A stretch of 64,000 nucleotides of DNA from Cladorrhinum sp. PSN259 (lineage: Eukaryota; Ascomycota; Sordariomycetes; Sordariales; Podosporaceae), in the NCBI GenBank assembly GCA_033725935.1, contig MU867060.1:1-64000 (forward strand), in the 5' to 3' direction. The notes beneath the pieces were generated by a model. The model did not search any database. It saw only the letters and a list, made by a program, of their open reading frames with translations, and was not told the origin of the DNA. The translations under genes and the position numbers were made by a program. Of this stretch, positions 58,081 to 64,000 are shown in pieces (within the stretch, counting starts at the first letter, position 1; each line of letters starts with the position of its first letter).

Positions 58081-58530
58081 GCTTCCTTGCTTCACACCCT
58101 CTCTTTCCCATGCATAGAAAAAACCATTGGCCGAATTCCAAAAAGAATCCCCGGGGCGTAACGACGGTAAGGAAGTGTAGTGGTGGTGTATAATAAAGAA
58201 AGAAATTTGTAAACTCCCAGAAAAGCAAATAACCCTGTTCCCAAGTTTTTCTCCAGAACGCCCACGAGTGAGAGAAAAGAGAAAAGAAAAGAGAGATCCA
58301 AAATTGGATACTCATAATGATTCCACCATTGCCTGTTTGTGAAGATGCTGATGGTGTTTTCTTAAGATCATCGAATATGATATGATGATGATGATTCATG
58401 CTCTGTTTTGTTTCGGTGATATTGAGAGGTCACCTCACTGTTGTATACTCGTAGAGCTTCATATCGGTAGAGGTGATGTGGTGTATGTATATGGTCGTGT
58501 TATAAGCAAACTCGGTTTTGATACAAGCCT

Positions 58531-60126
58531 TTAACGCCCGCTAAGCCGTAACAACTTGGTCCTCAACCAGAGCAGAAACTCTTGCCAGTATCCCTGTGTT
58601 CTACGCTTCGTTTTGCTGGACCTCCGCGGCCGGGACGACTCGAAGCGTACTTCATCCACGCCAGGAACGAAGACTGGAGCGGTTTGTAAGGGCACAGTGT
58701 CGTATTTTCGACTCATGAAGCCCATCTGTTTTTCTGTGCTTGGTGAGTCTGTATGTCTTCTACCGATAACGCCGCCGGTAGGGGCCGATGCATAGCCATG
58801 CTCGAGAACAGCAGAGAGGTCATTTCTAGACGAGTGGCCTGCATAGCCAGCTCCCTCGGTCCACGATGCTCCCTTTCTGGAAAAGGCGCTTTGTTTTGGT
58901 GAAGAAATACTTCCCAGGCTGGAGCCAGTGTTCTTTCTGTGGATACCAGGCCGAACAGTCTCTCCCTTCTCAATGCGAGCCGCCTCCTTGGTATCTCTGC
59001 GCTCGCGCTTCTTGATCATCTCGCGGTCGTATTTCTCCTCCTTGATCTTCTCGCGCTCCTCAAACTTGCGGCGAGCGGCACGGATATTCTCAGCGCGCGA
59101 AGCTGTGTCGTGCTCGGAGCGACTGCGCAGGCGGGGGAAACCCGCCATATCAAGAGAGCTGCGAAGCGGCGACATTTGTGTGGTTCCTGACGAAGAGTTG
59201 TTGATAGTTGCGCCGCAGATACTGCCTGTCGGCGAATCAATGGTGCCTGGACCGGAAACGCCAATGCTGTTTGCCAAATGCAAATCGGACTGACTTGCTG
59301 TGGAAATCCCACTGCCGTGTGCCAGTCGGGAACCAGCGGTAGCTCCCGACACTGAACGTCCGGTGCTGCCAGCCGTGTTGATTCGGAGCGATGGCGGTTT
59401 TGGAGTTGGTGCCTCGTAGGAAGACGTGCGCTGGCTTTGCAACGACGGTCTGCTGGGGAGATTGTGGGAGGATGACGAGCTGATGTGGCCTGCGTAAGAA
59501 GGGGGTGGACGCACGGTATCGCAGTCCTCGTCGTCCTCGTTCTCGGTTATTGTGGGCGAGTAGTCACGTACAGCAATGGCAGCACCGGCATTGTTGGCAT
59601 CAAAAGAAGCGCGGGAATTGGCATATGATAATGGAGGCGTTGACGTGCGCGGGGCTTGCGCAAAAGGGTGGACGAACGCACCGCGAGGGCCGCTTCCCGT
59701 TGAGGTTTGCGATCCCGAGCGACCGTGGTGGAAGCCCTTGGCTGCTCGAACGCTGCTTCCGCCGCCACCGATGGCCACGTTTCCGCCATCGGCGTAGCCA
59801 AAATTCCCGTCTCTCACCGAGTTGGCGCGCGACGAGACGTAACCAGTGCTTTCCAACTGCTCAATCGGCTGCTCGTCCCATCCCCGGTCCAGATCCAGCG
59901 AGTTCTTTGGCGAATGCGACAACTTCTTTAATATTGGCTTCACCACCTTCCCCTTTGCCTTTGTCAACTTGTTGGCCGCACCGCCCATTTGTCCGCTGAT
60001 GGACGTCATTTCTGGCAGCATTTTAGGCATTTTTGAAGATATCCACGTCGATTTGGCGATGCTCGGAGAATCCGGAATGGCGATCGGCGGGGATCGAGGT
60101 ATATTGCGACGCTTCCGCCGTATCAT
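58531..60126 (-). CDS. Unknown basic, Ser-rich protein
   Basis: A single exon encodes 531 aa from the first ATG (MIRRKRRNIPRSPP); a longer frame upstream has no ATG, and a later ATG (KMPKMLPEM) is possible. The N-terminus is strongly basic. Residues of about 60-330 are disordered, Ser/Thr/Pro/Gly-rich, with many possible phosphorylation sites. A helical, charged stretch near 345-395 (AENIRAARRKFEEREKIKEE, then YDREMIKKRERRDTKEAA) is predicted coiled coil. The C-terminus ends with a conserved-looking amphipathic helix QEFLLWLRTKLLRLSGR after a basic SSKTKRRTQG. I do not recognise the family. The terminal helix could attach to membranes or bind a partner. It is in the plausible coding frame because codon use is biased to C at third positions as in neighbours. 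Confidence 0.7.
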   Translation of the reverse strand: MIRRKRRNIPRSPPIAIPDSPSIAKSTWISSKMPKMLPEMTSISGQMGGAANKLTKAKGKVVKPILKKLSHSPKNSLDLDRGWDEQPIEQLESTGYVSSRANSVRDGNFGYADGGNVAIGGGGSSVRAAKGFHHGRSGSQTSTGSGPRGAFVHPFAQAPRTSTPPLSYANSRASFDANNAGAAIAVRDYSPTITENEDDEDCDTVRPPPSYAGHISSSSSHNLPSRPSLQSQRTSSYEAPTPKPPSLRINTAGSTGRSVSGATAGSRLAHGSGISTASQSDLHLANSIGVSGPGTIDSPTGSICGATINNSSSGTTQMSPLRSSLDMAGFPRLRSRSEHDTASRAENIRAARRKFEEREKIKEEKYDREMIKKRERRDTKEAARIEKGETVRPGIHRKNTGSSLGSISSPKQSAFSRKGASWTEGAGYAGHSSRNDLSAVLEHGYASAPTGGVIGRRHTDSPSTEKQMGFMSRKYDTVPLQTAPVFVPGVDEVRFESSRPRRSSKTKRRTQGYWQEFLLWLRTKLLRLSGR

Positions 60127-63100
60127 GCACGAGAACACCAATTTGAATGCATTGGACGCCTTCCCGCTCTACTTGTTTTCTTTTCTTATTCCTTCACAGA
60201 GACAAACAGACACACTGAACAAAATCAGGCACGAGGCGAGGGGCGGAGGAGAGAGACAGTAACTAATGGTATGTCGCGGGGTGTTGCCTGGTAAACTGGT
60301 TGATTGGCTGGATGGTTTAGATGGCTGGTGGTGGTTGGTTGATTGATTGGAGGGTGGCCGCTGGGTTAGGTCAGGCCGTCGGGTCGGTCCACTGTTGTTG
60401 TTATTGTTGTGATGAGGGGAGGAGGAGGGGAAGGCTGGGACGAGTGTGGCCCAGGGAACTTGAACATAAAGAGAGCGAAGCGGGCAACCTTTGGAATTCA
60501 AGGTGGGATGACGAATTCCGGCGGCGAAGGAGGTGTTTTGCTCCCTCTTGCGGTGACCTCCTTCCTACCTTACCGCGTGTGGTTACGGGACATCCGCACC
60601 GCCCAGCCCACCGAGTCCACCAACCGAAGCACTGGTGCACGCACCAAATCACCACTGATTCAGCCTCATTCCTGGTCCATCCCCAGCGCCCGGGCGGTCT
60701 TTGATGGAGCGCGGATGGATTCCAGCATGCGGGCGACCACTGACCATTGAGCACCGTGACCGACATGTGGGGGAAGAAAGAGGGGCGCAAACTGGGGCTG
60801 GCAGGGGTACTGCTGGGGCTTGGTCCGCCGGATTCAGACCATTGGCTCCAACTTTCGACGCTTTTGATGCTTTCGTCAGCCACATGCAGATCGACCGTGA
60901 TTGGACGAGAACGGTCAGGAACATTGAAATTCTCTGCAAGTTCTTGGATCAATCAACCATTGATATTGGGACATTTCCCGCAACCTCTAAGAAATGTATT
61001 CTACTCCCGAGAGATAAAATTGATGTCAAGATGGTTCGTTGCTCCGCCAACATCAATCCATCTCTCAAGTCTCAATCGCCGAATAACGAAACAGACTGCA
61101 TCCACCCATAAATTGGCGCAGGGCCCGGAGCGCGGAATATCCGATCTTGCCGGCGGTCAAGAAAAAACCAGAAGAGTAAAGAACGACAAGAGATCGCGAA
61201 TCTGGTCTGGGCCGTAGAAGCCCCTGGCTCCAAGTTCGATAGCGCGAGCGATCCATGATTCGACCGGTGGATCGCCGGCACCGACAGTTTGTTCCCCCGT
61301 TCCTTCTAACAGGATTCAGGAACGACAATGGAACTAGATTCCTGTCATTCCAGGGGAATGGGACACCTTGATGGCTTTCTATCTTGTCTATTTTTTTCTT
61401 CTTCTTCTTCCACGTCTTTGCGTGGTGATCCCTTGAATCTAGCTCCCCTGATCGCGCGCGGAATGCCTCCGCACGTAAAGGCATGTAAACTTCCAGCGGC
61501 TATCTAGGCGACCTCTTATCTACCCAAACGCCAGCCAAAACTATATTTCATACATCTCTATCAGTCTCGACGGATATCGTGCAGATTCTGCTGCAGGAGC
61601 AGTGTCTCGTCCATCGTTAATCCGTGTACTAGCATGCTGCTGTCCCGAAGAAGCATAGGAACTTTTCCCCTCCCACTTCATAACACACACCGACTCACCT
61701 TCCCCTCTTCCTTCTCCCTACCGTTGTCTCGACTGTGGAACTGCAGGCCCCGCGCTCCCGAAGCCGGTGCGGTGTGGTGGCTGGCTGGCACGCCAGCGAG
61801 GGGCAAACAGTAAAGGCCGCTGCAAAACATTTGCAACCAAGAAATTCTGGCTATCTGCCCATGCTTCGAGACTGTCCCTTGAAGGCGACTGTTGTGTGTG
61901 CTTTGTATACTTGCGCATTGCATGCATTAAGTGCCGGGTGCGTATGTGCTTGCCGCTTCTCATCATGCTTCTGCTGCAAGTCCATCACACAGCCATCGTA
62001 ATACAGAAGGTCTGTTGGCTGGGCTGATGGATGGATGGCATCTCGATTCGTCGGTTTCGCCTGCCCACTGTGTTACGATCCAAGGTCTGTTCCACGGCAC
62101 GAGATACACAACATCAGAAAGCCCCGCGTTTAGTCAAAGCCCCTCTTTCTCGTCGTCGGCCCCTCGCCTTCCTCTCTGTCCTTGGTCTCCTTCCTCCTCC
62201 TTCGATTTTTCTTCGTTGACCGGGGGAGAACGGGGATTCACGGGGTTTGACGGCGGGGCTCCAGGAGTTCGTCGGTCGGCGGTGAACGGTGTGGGGACGG
62301 TCCCGATGGAACGCTACCCTTCAACGGGCGGACGGAGCGGCGAGCGGTCAGATCACCCATGGTTCCAAGCAAAGGCGGTGGACAAGAATTTGACAGCCTC
62401 CCTGTGCTTGAACTTTGAATCCTTGCCTGCCGGGTCATCAGTCTATGTCTGGCCATGTTGGTGTTGTTTTATCTCGTCGGTGAAACCATCTCGATTCATG
62501 TTCCATCGTACCAATCATGGTTGACTGCAGGTAGAAGCAGAGGGAGCAGAGAAGCAGAGTTTCTCCAAGGACTTGCTTAATTCGATCCCGACCTGCCATG
62601 CACGGTTTATCTGCATTCGCCGCAACCATTTATTGCGACATTAGTTGAACAAGATAAAAGACAGAGATAATGCGCGTTTAAAGACCGCCACTGCATGAGA
62701 CCGGGGAAGCGCCAGAGACGACCCTACTTTCCTGCCGCACCCTGCTCTCAAAGCAGAAGAATAAACCTTTTGTAGCATTGAACTTGCTGAAGGCGGAATT
62801 GTTACGGACTTTGGCGTAGCAAAAGGTAGACCGCTTCTCGAAACCTCGGCATCGATGTTGACAAACTCTCAAGGGTTCCTGCGAAGCTTCGTTGTTCTTA
62901 GTTACGGTTGGCAACGTTTCCTAACTTATTTGCAAAGGCCTGGCCATTTTCTCAAGCTGCAGGTTCCGAGCAATACAAGTTGATGCATCAGAATATATCA
63001 GATGAACTGTGCAATTGCTCAACTGTGCAGTTGCTCATTCGAGCTCTTTCCAGCTCCGTCAGCCCATTGAGGGACGACCAATGATGTGTCCAGAGCAGAG

Positions 63101-64000
63101 TGGCTTCCACTCACAGGGAGACTGCATGTATGTTCCGGCCTTCTAGAAACATCGTGGGTAGTTTCTAGCCAGCTTGTCTGCCTGCTTGTAACTGCGAGGC
63201 TCAGCTTAATTTGTTGTCTGAGATTGTGGCTTCTACAGGCAAGTGGGCTGATGGACAACGCGCAATGGTATGTCTCGCCTTCTTCCCGATGGTTTGAATT
63301 GGTCTAATTTCATTGACAGAGTCCTCACATCATGACAGCGAAGGCCGTTCATGGCCATAGCAGTAAGCCCACTCTGTTTCGGTGGCTTTAGCAGGCCAGT
63401 TCATCATGACTCCGACCCGCAGCAGACGATGAGAGAAGGTGTGAGAAGTCTCATCTCTCATCCAACCGTCAGCCCACTGCAGCCCATTCTCTCTGTGCAC
63501 GTCATTGGTTCGATCGACTGCAAGAGCGGCTCCAACCCACTCGGCTTCTACACTATACCTGCCGTTTTCTCCGCCCTGGCTTTTGTCGTTTGACCGGCCT
63601 CACATCGTGCAGGGAATGGATCGGAGCGGAAGCCTGGCTTTCAACCTGCATCCTTTCAGGAGTCAATCAAGGCGAGTTGTGATACGATCTAGCAGAAGAG
63701 CAGAGGAGGTGCGGTTCAGCTCCTGCAGATGGCCTCCACCCGTGGCTGACTCCCACCTCTTCGACGGCAGGAAGCTGCAGGTGGAGAATAAAGCACTGTC
63801 AGGCATGTCAGAGGAATTTGTCCACCCCTCTAGATTCACGGCGTGTGGAAGGTCTCAAGCTTTCTCGCTGACTCCTCCACAACCCCGGTCTGTCGGTGTA
63901 TAGTCCTGCGTATTACTGCAACAGACTGTCCACCACAAACTGGAGGATAAGGGACCATCCCTTTATATCAAAGGTAGTCAGTCCATCAGTGGCAGCAGTA
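60127..64000. other. About 3.9 kb without a supportable gene
   Basis: Next to 60126 this is the promoter and leader of the unknown basic protein gene. From there to the window end, open frames overlap on both strands, mostly without ATG and without family resemblance. A 16-bp unit is repeated at 63005-63036. No tRNA, rRNA or transposon was recognised; a gene with its exons beyond the right edge cannot be excluded. Confidence 0.55.
63005..63036. repeat. Tandem duplication of a 16-bp unit
   Basis: AACTGTGCAATTGCTC (63005-63020) is followed directly by AACTGTGCAGTTGCTC (63021-63036), one mismatch apart. Non-coding sequence. Confidence 0.9.

Larger units (their letters stand above)
56280..58530. 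other. Intergenic region with assembly gap and homopolymers
   Basis: 56280-57300 holds the amidase promoter and non-coding sequence with short open frames. A perfect 13-bp-arm hairpin is at 57316-57347. The part from about 57600 to 58080 has poor-quality homopolymers and a 10-N gap. The rest leads into the 3' end of the gene at 58531. One 80-aa minus frame (57517-57278) has no family resemblance. Confidence 0.55.

Noticed and set aside
57375..58399. Minus-strand frames of about 200 aa through poly-Phe and poly-Gly
   Set aside because: They run through poly-A, poly-C and N bases of a doubtful assembly patch.
61931..62524. 197-aa plus-strand frame near the right edge
   Set aside because: It starts at GTG and has a Ser/Pro/Arg composition typical of random frames in this DNA.
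1..64000. tRNA, 5S rRNA, transposon ends and a biosynthetic gene cluster
   Set aside because: No cloverleaf with GGTTCGAATCC-type B boxes in the right setting, no 5S sequence, no terminal repeats with transposase, and no backbone synthase gene were seen by eye.

Overview
The window is nuclear DNA of a filamentous ascomycete, most likely a sordariomycete close to Sordariales. It has short spliceosomal introns (mostly 55-105 bp, with CTRAC/CTAAC-like branch sites and YAG acceptors), TCAAAATG-type start contexts, one gene per strand stretch, and fungal-specific families: the White Collar-2 blue-light/clock GATA factor, a Clr5-domain protein, a Stb6-like Sin3-binding protein, DUF7721 and the UPF0658 Golgi protein. 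The White Collar-2 N-terminus differs from what I remember of Neurospora crassa, so I do not assign a species. There are no operons, tRNA or rRNA genes, CRISPR arrays or recognisable transposons.

Layout, left to right. 1-10,000: a (CAA)n tract at the edge, a PH-domain protein with a long Ala/Glu/Lys-rich tail (minus strand, 1269-3042), then about 7 kb without a supportable gene. 10,009-13,036: five-exon F-box protein (plus). 14,356-17,091: mitochondrial lysyl-tRNA synthetase (minus), divergent from tim10 (plus). 17,607-22,491: Stb6-like protein (minus), divergent from the GID-complex RING ligase rmd5 (plus), followed by an open frame that may be a small gene. 24,777-26,030: UPF0658 membrane protein (minus). 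29,251-30,960: secreted GH76 mannanase (minus). 32,450-36,767: mitochondrial adenylate kinase (minus), divergent from the LETM1-type mdm38 (plus). 37,111-37,860: an apparently decayed gene (minus). 38,560-39,165: Y14/RBM8A (plus). 39,687-43,705: RAD50 (minus), divergent from wc-2 (plus, 45,192-46,948). 47,852-48,739: DUF7721 protein (plus), convergent with D-lactate dehydrogenase (minus, 48,885-50,880). 51,390-56,279: Clr5-domain protein and amidase (both minus). 57,600-58,080: a poor-quality assembly patch around a 10-N gap. 58,531-60,126: unknown basic, Ser-rich protein (minus). The rest, to 64,000, holds no supportable gene.

Five of the 17 well-supported genes encode mitochondrial proteins (lysyl-tRNA synthetase, Tim10, adenylate kinase, Mdm38, D-lactate dehydrogenase), and four of these form two divergent pairs. 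Otherwise the neighbours look functionally unrelated: DNA repair (RAD50), light sensing (WC-2), mRNA surveillance (Y14) and protein turnover (Rmd5, F-box). No clear new system was found. The points most worth a second look are the decayed gene with a poly-Lys homopolymer frameshift, the open frame after rmd5, the repeated basic motif in the PH protein, and a cluster of stress-element pentamers before the DUF7721 gene. All exon models come from reading splice signals by eye and from frame continuity.
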